Positions 1 to 7,363 of a stretch of DNA of 64,000 nucleotides are shown one piece after another. Position numbers and translations under genes: made by a program. The stretch covers positions 89,604 to 153,603 of the forward strand of contig NZ_CACSIP010000075.1 in assembly GCF_902705885.1 (NCBI RefSeq), in the 5' to 3' direction. How positions within the stretch are numbered: position 1 is the stretch's first letter; each line of letters opens with the position of its first letter. The stretch is from Mycolicibacterium austroafricanum (GTDB lineage Bacteria; Actinomycetota; Actinomycetes; Mycobacteriales; Mycobacteriaceae). The notes under the pieces were generated by a model that worked only from the letters and a program-made list of their open reading frames with translations, did no database searches and was not told where the DNA came from.

Positions 1-886
1 ACATCGCGAACGCACCGAGGTTGGGCCGGCCGCGGAAAATCTTGAAACGCAATGCAAACGTCTCGCCCCACGTTTGATTCTGATCGTTGACCCACATTAG
101 GGGCGCGGTTGGAGCGATGACCAAACCGAACAGCACCGCTTCCCAGATCAGCGGAAATTGCCACGGCTCCCCCACGAAGATCGAGCCGAACGGAACTACC
201 TGGGCGTAGCTATAGATTCCCGCCCGCACCATCAAGGCCTCCGCCACAGCGTCGAAGACGATGCAGATCGGAATCGACATTGCCAGCAGCGCCAGCCGGG
301 GTCTGCGGACCAGAAAGGCGGAGGGGGCGGCGCGCTGCGCCAACCGCTTGTACAACGCCAGCGTGAACCACGCAGGGATCAGGAAGAACCCGGCGTAAGC
401 CCAGATCGCCACCCACGGTTGAACGGTCGGTTCCAGATTGATCCATGGCCAGTCGACATCGAAGTGGAACATACGTGGGTCGTAACTGGTATACCCTGCC
501 CAATTCATGAGCGGGTCCCACACCGACACCACTGTGATCGCGGCGACCATGATCAGCAACGGCGAAGCCTTGCCGCGCTTGCGCGTCTGGTAGATGGCGA
601 TCGACCACATGGCAACAAAGCCCGCGATCGCCACGAGCTCGAAGTAGAAGTACCAGTTCGAAACTCCGAGGAACTGCGTCCGTTCGGGTACGTGACTGCC
701 CGGCGGACGCCCGATGCGCGTGCCCTCGACACTTCTGCCCGAAGTCACGAAGGCGAAAACCAATGCCGTGCAGCCTAAAACGACCAGCAGCCAACGAACC
801 ATTCGTGGGCGCAGCGCTCCCGGCTCCCAGCCGACCGGTGGCCGCTTCGGCTCCCGAGAGCCAACAACAGCGTTTATCTGCGTCAT
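1..886 (-). CDS. AveC-family (spirocyclase-like) membrane protein, cut by left window edge
   Basis: An open frame runs leftwards from an ATG at 886 to base 1 without a stop, giving at least 295 residues, so the C-terminus lies outside the window. I translated this by hand. The protein has a short basic N-terminus, a hydrophobic segment near residues 31-47 (WLLVVLGCTALVFAFV) and several further hydrophobic spans, with conserved-looking stretches SNWYFYFELVAIAG, WDPLMNWAGYTSY and GEPWQFPLIWEAV. These resemble the AveC-like family, named after the avermectin spirocyclase and common in actinobacterial lipid and steroid gene clusters. The reaction in mycobacteria is not established. A 17-bp palindrome lies 76 nt upstream, so the TetR protein encoded next door probably controls it. 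Family assignment is from memory of motifs, without a search. Confidence 0.7.
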   Translation of the reverse strand, partial: MTQINAVVGSREPKRPPVGWEPGALRPRMVRWLLVVLGCTALVFAFVTSGRSVEGTRIGRPPGSHVPERTQFLGVSNWYFYFELVAIAGFVAMWSIAIYQTRKRGKASPLLIMVAAITVVSVWDPLMNWAGYTSYDPRMFHFDVDWPWINLEPTVQPWVAIWAYAGFFLIPAWFTLALYKRLAQRAAPSAFLVRRPRLALLAMSIPICIVFDAVAEALMVRAGIYSYAQVVPFGSIFVGEPWQFPLIWEAVLFGLVIAPTAPLMWVNDQNQTWGETFALRFKIFRGRPNLGAFAM

Positions 887-961
887 ATCTGAACCACATT
901 TCCATCGTCGATGATGTTGCGGCATCGGAGATCTCACGGCTGAAGCGCAGCCTCCGCGTTT

Positions 962-978
962 TGTCAGCGGTGCTGACA
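962..978. promoter_or_regulatory. Palindromic operator candidate, copy 1 (TetR site)
   Basis: TGTCAGCGGTGCTGACA is a perfect inverted repeat with 7-bp arms and a 3-bp centre. It sits between the TetR gene and the AveC-like gene, 76 nt before the latter's ATG. A near-identical copy lies at 3273-3289, with the same flanking T before and TTA after. Confidence 0.6.
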
Positions 979-1058
979 TTACGGCGTGACCGAACCGAGG
1001 TCAATAGAGTGACGAGATTCATAGGGGCGCAGTTGCCGTCGGGGAGAAGCGGCCCGTT

Positions 1059-1691
1059 CTATGGGGTGCGCGGCAAAGACACAGCGCCATGCAGTATGAG
1101 GTGCGTCAAACTGCTAATAAGTTGGTTCTCCGACGGTTCCGGATCGTCATCCGAAGCGAACAGATCCGGTAACAATGCCGAACTGATGATCAGACCGGAC
1201 ACCAATCGCATCATCAGACTCGCCTCGGCCAACGACCATGATTGTCGCCGCGCTTCCTCGTCTACCAGATGTTGCAGACTGGTGAACACAGGGCCGAAGA
1301 TCGAATCCGCGTCTGAGGAATTCTGGTCCGCCCGTAACGCAAGGAGGTCTATCAGCGGCCGTCGATACTGGCGCACCAACGCCCGCAGTTCCCGCACGTA
1401 TGCGGGAATGATGTCGTCGAGCTCGTAATTCTGTCGCCCAAGGATGGACCAACGCTCGGCGTACGCATCCAGGACTTCTTCCATCGCCGTCTCGACTGCT
1501 GCGGCGAGAAGGGCATCCTTTCCGCCGTAGTGGCGGAAGATCAACTTCTCCGCCACGTCGGCGCGGGCGGCGATGTCCCGCGTCCCGGTGCCGTCATAGC
1601 CACGTTGACTGAACAACGTAATTGCGGCTTCCTCCAGACGCCGGCGACTCTCCTCCGCTGTACGACGCGGTGTCGTGCTCCGAGGCGCCAC
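1059..1691 (-). CDS. TetR-family transcriptional regulator
   Basis: This 210-residue protein has an N-terminal helix-turn-helix of TetR type at about residues 15-60 (motif FSQRGYDGTGTRDIAARADV, then FRHYGGKDALL). An all-helical ligand-binding domain fills the rest. The length is normal for the family. It is transcribed leftwards towards the AveC-like gene. The two matching 17-bp palindromes at 962 and 3273 are its most likely operators, which would place the AveC-like gene and the ferredoxin/P450 divergent promoter under its control. It is presumably a repressor released by a pathway intermediate; the ligand is unknown. Confidence 0.9.
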   Translation of the reverse strand: MAPRSTTPRRTAEESRRRLEEAAITLFSQRGYDGTGTRDIAARADVAEKLIFRHYGGKDALLAAAVETAMEEVLDAYAERWSILGRQNYELDDIIPAYVRELRALVRQYRRPLIDLLALRADQNSSDADSIFGPVFTSLQHLVDEEARRQSWSLAEASLMMRLVSGLIISSALLPDLFASDDDPEPSENQLISSLTHLILHGAVSLPRTP

Positions 1692-1819
1692 GACCGGACC
1701 TCCCCTGGATCGGGAATGAATCGACGCCAGACTTTGACGATGCCGGCACGATCATACCGATGCGGGTCGCCCGCATTGTTCACCGGGAATCACTGCCACT
1801 CGTCGCGCGGCATCACCCC

Positions 1820-1870
1820 AACCCCACCTCCTTGGCCAGCCGTCCGGCATTCGCCCGGCCAAGTGGGGTT
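1820..1870. terminator. Imperfect inverted repeat, possible terminator after the SDR
   Basis: AACCCCAC plus TTGGCC at 1820-1837 (interrupted by CTCC) pairs with GGCCAAGTGGGGTT at 1857-1870. It lies downstream of the leftward ferredoxin/SDR genes and upstream of the TetR gene. There is no U-tract, so it could equally be a leader hairpin or an operator. Confidence 0.35.
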
Positions 1871-1970
1871 CGGCCGCTGCTTCGAGTGGACGTCGGCTGT
1901 ATCAGCACTGCTCACGGGGTTCGTTGCGAGAGCTAGCCGCATACTGGAGCGCAGGCTCGGATCGCGGACG

Positions 1971-2726
1971 CTACCTCACCATCACCATTCCACCGTCTGC
2001 GGCGATCACCTGTCCTGTGATATAGCCTGCGTCGGCGGATGCAAGGAACGCGTAAGTTCCGGCAATCTCGTCCGGTTCCGCCCAGCGCTGCAGCGGAATC
2101 TTGCTCAGAGCTTTGTCTTTGAGCTTCTCATCGGTGCGGATCTTCTCTGTCATGGCAGTCGCGGCCGCCGGCGCCACCGCATTCACGGTGATGCCGTAGC
2201 GGGCCAATTCCATCGCGGCTGATCGAGTGAGGCCCAACAGCGCGGCCTTCGCCGCGGAGTAGTTGACCTGCCCCACAGTGCCGTTGATCCCCGCCGCGGA
2301 AGTCGTGAAGATGATGCGGCCGTTGCCCGCTTCGCGCATACTCGGGACCACCGCCTGTAGCCAGTGAAATGCACCGTTGAGATGGACGTCGAGCACCGTC
2401 GTCCAGTCGTCGAACGTCATCTGCCACAACATGGCCGCGCGAACCACACCCGCATTGCTGACAAGCACGTCGATGGGCCCCAACTCTGCGGTGATGCGCT
2501 CGGCTGCGGCGTGGACTTGATCTCGGCTCGCAACATCGCAACCGACCGCGATCGCGCTCGCCCCCGCCGCTGAAATTTCTTCTGCGACCTTTTTGCCACA
2601 GACCTCGTCGACGTCGACGACCGCAACCGCAGCACCCTCGGAAGCGAAGCGATGTGCAATGGCGCGCCCGAGGCCCTGGCCGGCGCCGGTCACGGCGGCC
2701 ACTCGTCCGGTGAGTTGTCCACTCAT
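1971..2726 (-). CDS. Short-chain dehydrogenase/reductase (FabG-like)
   Basis: Classical SDR of 251 residues from the Met at 2726; an upstream Met at 2768 would add 14 residues that do not fit the family. The nucleotide-binding motif TGAGQGLG is at residues 13-20. SNAG and the active-site YSAAK (Tyr-x-x-x-Lys) are present, and the protein ends with the usual GGM(V)MVR tail. It should oxidise or reduce a hydroxy/keto group with NAD(P)(H) in the cytoplasm. It lies downstream of the P450-type ferredoxin on the same strand, so it may act on an alcohol made by the neighbouring P450. The substrate cannot be told. Confidence 0.88.
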   Translation of the reverse strand: MSGQLTGRVAAVTGAGQGLGRAIAHRFASEGAAVAVVDVDEVCGKKVAEEISAAGASAIAVGCDVASRDQVHAAAERITAELGPIDVLVSNAGVVRAAMLWQMTFDDWTTVLDVHLNGAFHWLQAVVPSMREAGNGRIIFTTSAAGINGTVGQVNYSAAKAALLGLTRSAAMELARYGITVNAVAPAAATAMTEKIRTDEKLKDKALSKIPLQRWAEPDEIAGTYAFLASADAGYITGQVIAADGGMVMVR

Positions 2727-2917
2727 TGTTTCCGCACTCTCTTCGTTAGCGTCGGCGAGCTGTTTCATCTCACCGGGTAGTTGTCAAAAACCCGTGGACA
2801 TTCACGCGAACGGCAGCGTCTCCGACCCGACTGACACGCCGGTCCCCATCGGTTCCGCGCCGGACGGCTTCGGTCACGTAGCGCATTCGGCTCGAATGCA
2901 CCGCGCCAAGCCACTAT

Positions 2918-3115
2918 TCAGCTGTCGTCTTCGAGCACGAGAGCGTGTTCGGGACAGGCCTCCACTCCTTCGATGACCAGCGCGAGCTCCGACGGCTCAA
3001 CATCGCGCTCGTCCAGCGATGAATACCCGATCTCATCGAGTGGAAATATCTCCTCCGAGACAGCGCCACAGCGAGCGTGACCCGAACATTTGTCTCTGTC
3101 GACACGGAGTCGCAT
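2918..3115 (-). CDS. 3Fe-4S ferredoxin for a P450
   Basis: This is a 65-residue ferredoxin starting at the ATG at 3115, which has GAAGGGAG 8-9 nt upstream; a longer reading from 3157 has no such site. The cluster motif is CSGHARC (Cys-x2-His-x2-Cys) followed by a distal Cys-Pro (ACPEHALVLED). His replaces the fourth Cys, as in mycobacterial single 3Fe-4S ferredoxins that pair with P450s. It is divergent from the P450 gene starting at 3508 and probably delivers electrons to it. Confidence 0.9.
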   Translation of the reverse strand: MRLRVDRDKCSGHARCGAVSEEIFPLDEIGYSSLDERDVEPSELALVIEGVEACPEHALVLEDDS

Positions 3116-3272
3116 CGTTACACTCCCTTCGTTTCGACGTTTCCGCACGTCGGCCACAACAAGTTGGACAACGCGGGCAGTGGGCTAACGCTGGGGTGTT
3201 TGACAGACCGGCAAACGGCCCCAACAAGACCCCACAACGATGGCGACTGGGCGTCGATCACTGACCCCGACT

Positions 3273-3289
3273 TGTCAGTGGCGCTGACA
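3273..3289. promoter_or_regulatory. Palindromic operator candidate, copy 2 (TetR site)
   Basis: TGTCAGTGGCGCTGACA differs from the copy at 962-978 at only two central bases. It is followed by TTATGACA, a possible extra half-site. It lies 158 nt from the ferredoxin ATG and 219 nt from the P450 ATG. Confidence 0.6.
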
Positions 3290-3419
3290 TTATGACAGGG
3301 CATACACGCTGTCAACCACACTGATCGCGGCGCCAACCACACGGTAGATCCTCCCGACTTTCCGCCCGGCGCCGCGAAGCCCGCTGCGAAACGTCAGGAC
3401 TCCATAGTACTTGCGCCGA

Positions 3420-3441
3420 TATAACTGTATAACTAGTTTGT
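3420..3441. promoter_or_regulatory. AT-rich operator/promoter element before the P450
   Basis: TATAACTGTATAA (3420-3432) overlaps TATAACTAGTTTGT (3428-3441). The first resembles the TATAACTGTTATA element seen at 59503. The second nearly fits the published KstR pattern TnnAACnnGTTnnA, missing only the last base. The region is markedly AT-rich against its surroundings. Confidence 0.4.
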
Positions 3442-3507
3442 AGTATAACGAGCGTCACACTCACGGTGGGTATCGCATCCGCCATAGAGTCAACAAGGAG
3501 GACGAGC

Positions 3508-4707
3508 ATGACTTCGACTGATACGTCGAAATCTGCTGCGCCGAGCTGCCCGGTGCTGAATTTCGATTACACCGAACTCAAACCGGCTGGGACCTGGTTC
3601 GAGAAGTGGGCCGAGACAGGGCAGGAGTACCCCTACTTCCTCAACCAATTCGGCCAGGGATTCTGGACGGTCGCAAACTACCAGGGCGCACTGGAGGTCC
3701 TTCAGGATCCACATACCTTCTCCAGCAGTGCCATCTACGTGCAGGACCCTAATCCGGTCTACAAATGGATACCGGAGATGCTCGACGGTGACGAACACCG
3801 GAGATGGCGACAGTTGCTCGCTCCGCATTTCTCGCCCAGCGCGGTGCAACGGATGGCCGAGCGGATCCGTGAGCGTGCCCGAGGGCTCGTGGAGTCCCTC
3901 GCCGAGCGAGGGTCGTGCGATTTCATGGCCGACTTCGCCCAGCTGTACCCGACCAGCATCTTCCTCGAGCTGATCGGCCTTCCCGTAGAAGAGCTTCCCC
4001 AATTCATGGAGTGGGAGCACGCGGCCCTCCACGGCGGTCAGAGTGACGACAACGACGCGATGATCTCCGCAATGATGATGGTCGCCGAGAGATTCAACGC
4101 CCTGATCGCGGAGCGCCGTGCCGAGCCGCGGGACGACTTATTCAGCAAGGCCATCGGCTTCGAGATCGACGGACGACCGGTCACCGATGAGGAACTGTGT
4201 TCGTTCGGACTCCTGATGTTCTTGGCTGGATTAGACACGGTCTCTGTGACATTGGGGTGGGCCTTCCGTCACCTTGCGATGAATCCGGACGACAGGGACC
4301 GCCTGGTATCGGACCCGGGGCTGATACCGAACGCCATCGAAGAGTTCATGCGTGCCTACGCGATCGTCATCCCGGGCCGAAAGGTGGCAGTTGACACGGA
4401 GTTCCACGGCTGCCCGATGAAGGCCGGCGACATGGTTTCGGTGCCGCTCGCGGCCGCTATGCGCGATCCGGAGGCCTTCCCAGACGCGTCGACCATCGAC
4501 ATCACACGGACACGAAATAATCACATCGCTTTTGGCGCCGGCCCACACCGTTGTCTCGGTTCTCATTTGGCGCGTCTGGAATTGAAGATCGCGCTCGAGG
4601 AGTGGCACAGACTGATTCCGGATTACGCGATCCCAGCTGATGCCAACCTGCTCGAAACAGGCCTCACCATCGGATTGGAAACCCTCCCGCTCGAATGGAA
4701 TCGTTGA
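3508..4707 (+). CDS. Cytochrome P450
   Basis: The protein has 399 residues from the ATG at 3508, chosen because AAGGAGG lies about 5 nt upstream; an in-frame Met at 3466 has no such site. It has the I-helix oxygen-activation motif AGLDTVS, the K-helix ExxR (EFMR) and the haem loop FGAGPHRCLGSH with the proximal Cys near residue 349. This is a soluble class I bacterial P450 that should hydroxylate a hydrophobic substrate. The divergent ferredoxin is its likely electron donor. The CYP subfamily cannot be assigned here. Confidence 0.95.
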   Translation: MTSTDTSKSAAPSCPVLNFDYTELKPAGTWFEKWAETGQEYPYFLNQFGQGFWTVANYQGALEVLQDPHTFSSSAIYVQDPNPVYKWIPEMLDGDEHRRWRQLLAPHFSPSAVQRMAERIRERARGLVESLAERGSCDFMADFAQLYPTSIFLELIGLPVEELPQFMEWEHAALHGGQSDDNDAMISAMMMVAERFNALIAERRAEPRDDLFSKAIGFEIDGRPVTDEELCSFGLLMFLAGLDTVSVTLGWAFRHLAMNPDDRDRLVSDPGLIPNAIEEFMRAYAIVIPGRKVAVDTEFHGCPMKAGDMVSVPLAAAMRDPEAFPDASTIDITRTRNNHIAFGAGPHRCLGSHLARLELKIALEEWHRLIPDYAIPADANLLETGLTIGLETLPLEWNR

Positions 4708-4833
4708 GGCGGGGCGGATGCAAAGTGCGGCCGACGTCGGCGCACCTGTGCAGGGACCTCACCGACCAACGAACTATCGCTGTCCGCCACTAGTCACATG
4801 GTGAAATCTATCGACTCAGCGTTGGACTGACGC

Positions 4834-5694
4834 GTGACGCGTTCTGTCGCCGTCGACGGTGTCGACATTCGGTATGCCGATGACGGAGACGGCACACCCG
4901 TCGTCTTCGTTCACGGCGCCTACGTCACCGGCTCACTATGGGGCGAAACTGTGGGCCACCTCTCGGTCGATCATCGCTGCATTACGCCGACCTGGCCGTT
5001 CGGAGCGCACGCACAGCCTGTCGGGAGTAGTGCCGACTTGGGTGTCGTCGCGGCCGGCCAACGCATCGCGCGATTCATCGAATTGCTGAACCTCCGTGAA
5101 GTCACGCTCGTCGCGAATGACACCGGTGGGGGCGTCCTGCTGTCCGCGCTGGGAGCTTCAACGCTGGACCTCAGCCGCATAGCGAAGATCGTCCTGACGA
5201 ACTGCGACAGCTACGAGCACTTCCCGCCCCAGGCATTCGCGCCACTCGTGCGCGTTTGCCGGGCCAGCGAACTGGCCGGGCGACTGCTACTGAGGATCTT
5301 GACAACCCGCAGAGGGATCACGAGATTCGTCGACGCCGTCACACTCAGAGGCATCGATCCTCACGCCTACGCCGAGATCTTCGGTGGGTTCCTCGCCTCG
5401 GCGAGTGTGCGCCGAGACGCCGTTCGCTTCACTACGGGTCTTGACCGGCGGTACACGTTGGCGGCCGCGCAGGCGATCAAGAACTGTTCGGTTCCCGTCC
5501 TCGTGCTCTGGGGAGCAGACGATCCCATGTTCCCGGTAAGTCACGCTGAACGACTCGCCAGCGCCTTCCCGCGTGCCTCGCTGCAGATCCTCCACGGCAG
5601 CCGCACCTATGTGATGGTCGACCGACCGGAGGCAACGGCGGATGCGATTCGCACCTTCACCCGCGTGCGCTCCAAACCGGATCGACTTGGCTAA
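4834..5694 (+). CDS. Alpha/beta hydrolase with Asp at the nucleophile position
   Basis: A 286-residue protein from a GTG start. It has the oxyanion-hole HGAY, a nucleophile elbow reading VANDTGGG (Asp instead of Ser, as in haloalkane dehalogenase-like proteins), and a possible acid-loop stretch GADDPMFP. The place where the catalytic His normally stands reads HGSRTYVMVDRPE, so the usual GH(F) is missing. It could be a specialised hydrolase of an actinobacterial subfamily with NDTGG and CDxxE(H)FPP motifs, or it may be catalytically altered. It follows the P450 by 126 nt on the same strand and is convergent with the Mce-associated genes. Confidence 0.82.
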   Translation: MTRSVAVDGVDIRYADDGDGTPVVFVHGAYVTGSLWGETVGHLSVDHRCITPTWPFGAHAQPVGSSADLGVVAAGQRIARFIELLNLREVTLVANDTGGGVLLSALGASTLDLSRIAKIVLTNCDSYEHFPPQAFAPLVRVCRASELAGRLLLRILTTRRGITRFVDAVTLRGIDPHAYAEIFGGFLASASVRRDAVRFTTGLDRRYTLAAAQAIKNCSVPVLVLWGADDPMFPVSHAERLASAFPRASLQILHGSRTYVMVDRPEATADAIRTFTRVRSKPDRLG

Positions 5695-5865
5695 GCGCCT
5701 CTTCGTGGACACGCAACGAAGTTCGCACTGTCACTCATGTTGGCGCGGGAACAAGAACCGCAGCTCGCTTTCTTCGACGACGGGTCCAAGTACCGGCGAT
5801 CCACCTTTCAGACGAGCCGCGCTTGGCCATCGTGCGGAAGCGACACCAGATCCACGCCAGGCTAC

Positions 5866-6516
5866 TCACACCGGGTCGAAAGCGGCTATTAGCCAACGGT
5901 TGCCGACCTTGTCGAGCCTGACACTGATGCTCGAGGCGCTGACAACCGGCGGGTCCTGGCCGATCGCAATGTTCTGGTCGATGAAGAGCATGACGGTTGC
6001 GCGGTCAGGCTCTGCCTCGACCGAAGCAGCGGCTTTGACAATGGCTTCAGCCGAAATCTGCCGCTCCTTGGCACCGGGGATCACCACGTCGCGGGTGAGC
6101 TGAAGGTAGGACGCGCGGAACTTCTCGGTCATTCGGTCCAATGGGACACCGAGATCCCGTTCGACGGTCTCAGGACTATACGACAGCATCGACACCGCCG
6201 TATCCTGCGCCACTGCCACGGATTCGGTCGCCGCACGATCGGTCTCCTGATATCGCACGACTTCCCACTTGAGGTATGCGGCGGCCACGGTTGCCAGCAG
6301 GGCCAGAATCGGCAGGAGCCCGTAGGCGACCGTGCGGCGCCGGGAGCGGCTGCGGCGTTTGCGACCCGACCTCCGCCCCCCGGTCACGCCTAACGCGGTG
6401 GGGCCTGCGTCACCCTTGTCGTTGTCATCCGTGACCTCCGCAGTCAGCTCAGAGGTTTCCGGAACCAGTGGTTCCACCCCGACGGCGGCCTCCGGATCGA
6501 ACTTCACGTTCGTCAT
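5866..6516 (-). CDS. Mce-associated membrane protein (second of pair)
   Basis: This 216-residue protein starts at the ATG at 6516, which overlaps the stop of the upstream gene by 4 nt (ATGA). It has an acidic N-terminal tail and a strongly basic stretch (RRSGRKRRSRSRRR), followed by one transmembrane helix (LLPILALLATVAAAYLKW). A C-terminal domain follows that would lie outside the membrane. This layout is that of Mas proteins, which in mycobacteria accompany Mce lipid importers. Its partner is encoded just upstream. No mce genes are in the window. Confidence 0.8.
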   Translation of the reverse strand: MTNVKFDPEAAVGVEPLVPETSELTAEVTDDNDKGDAGPTALGVTGGRRSGRKRRSRSRRRTVAYGLLPILALLATVAAAYLKWEVVRYQETDRAATESVAVAQDTAVSMLSYSPETVERDLGVPLDRMTEKFRASYLQLTRDVVIPGAKERQISAEAIVKAAASVEAEPDRATVMLFIDQNIAIGQDPPVVSASSISVRLDKVGNRWLIAAFDPV

Positions 6517-7205
6517 TGCACGAACTCCACCCGCGAGACCTTGACGCCATCGCCGGTGCTCTCCATTCCCAGGCGCATGCGCCACGACTTGGGAGCGTCT
6601 TCGACACCTGTGACGCTGGCGGTGGTTACCGTGACCGCGACGATCGCCTGCGCCTGCCCGTCTTTCATCGACTCCAGTCCGGCCTGGGTCACGGTGCCGA
6701 CCGACCGGGATTGAGCTCGCTTCACTGTGTCGATGAACGGCTGGGCCCGCTCGCTGAAGCCCTCGCGGAATTCACCGGTCGCGCCATCAACAATGCGCTG
6801 CACGTCGGCCTCCGCACGCGAGTAGTCGATGGTCGTGAGGTTGAGCGCGGTCTGACGCGCCGCCTGAACATAGTGTTCACGCTCCGTGTTCGCGCGCTGA
6901 GCCTGCAGAGCCTGGTAACCGAGCCAGGCCGATGTCGTACCAAGCACGACCAAGATCATGGTCCCCGCGATGAGGGCAAGCCCGCATTTCGAGTCAGGTG
7001 AGCCGGGTGGACCCGTATCCTGCGTAGCCACCGACCCCATGGCATCGGCTGTCTTGGCAGCCGGCATTTCTTCCGGTCCGTTGTCGGACAACCGCGATTC
7101 GTCCGTTTCGGTGAGCGCTTGAGGCGGCGGTCCAGTTTCATCGGACCGAACCCTCCGGATGCGTCGTAGGCTCCCCTGTAAAAATCGTTCGCGAATGGCG
7201 TCCAT
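6513..7205 (-). CDS. Mce-associated membrane protein (first of pair)
   Basis: A 230-residue protein with a polar N-terminal region of about 75 residues and one transmembrane helix (GLALIAGTMILVVLGTTSAW). A C-terminal domain follows with the DYSRAEADVQRIVDGATGEF stretch typical of Mas proteins. The family is thought to help assemble or stabilise Mce lipid transporters. It is translationally coupled to the next gene. An AT-rich palindrome at 7293-7305 lies 88 nt upstream of its start. Confidence 0.82.
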   Translation of the reverse strand: MDAIRERFLQGSLRRIRRVRSDETGPPPQALTETDESRLSDNGPEEMPAAKTADAMGSVATQDTGPPGSPDSKCGLALIAGTMILVVLGTTSAWLGYQALQAQRANTEREHYVQAARQTALNLTTIDYSRAEADVQRIVDGATGEFREGFSERAQPFIDTVKRAQSRSVGTVTQAGLESMKDGQAQAIVAVTVTTASVTGVEDAPKSWRMRLGMESTGDGVKVSRVEFVQ

Positions 7206-7292
7206 GACCTCGAGGTCCTTCTGTCGGAGGTATCACCGCGACCGCTGGGGCGCCATGCCCGCAACGGTGCGCCGGGATTCTCGTCGAGAAGT

Positions 7293-7305
7293 CTAAACTA
7301 TTTAG
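7293..7305. promoter_or_regulatory. AT-rich palindrome upstream of the Mas genes
   Basis: CTAAACTATTTAG is an inverted repeat (CTAAA-CTA-TTTAG), followed by another CTATTTAG. It belongs to a set of similar AT-rich elements in promoters across the window (48903, 56422, 59503, 60660). Confidence 0.4.
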
Positions 7306-7363
7306 CTATTTAGCGGTGTGGATTGCGCGGGGCCTGCGCCGGAAGACGCGGACCGTCGTGTCT

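Larger units (their letters stand above)
3116..3507. other. Divergent promoter region between ferredoxin and P450
   Basis: This 392-bp stretch has no convincing gene. It holds the second copy of the TGTCAG...CTGACA palindrome (3273-3289) and an AT-rich element near 3420-3441. It should contain promoters for the leftward ferredoxin/SDR genes and the rightward P450. Confidence 0.6.

Noticed and set aside
210..1022. 270-codon open frame on the minus strand
   Set aside because: It lies in another frame of the AveC-like gene; the frame starting at 886 gives a coherent hydrophobic protein and this one gives low-complexity Arg/Gly sequence.
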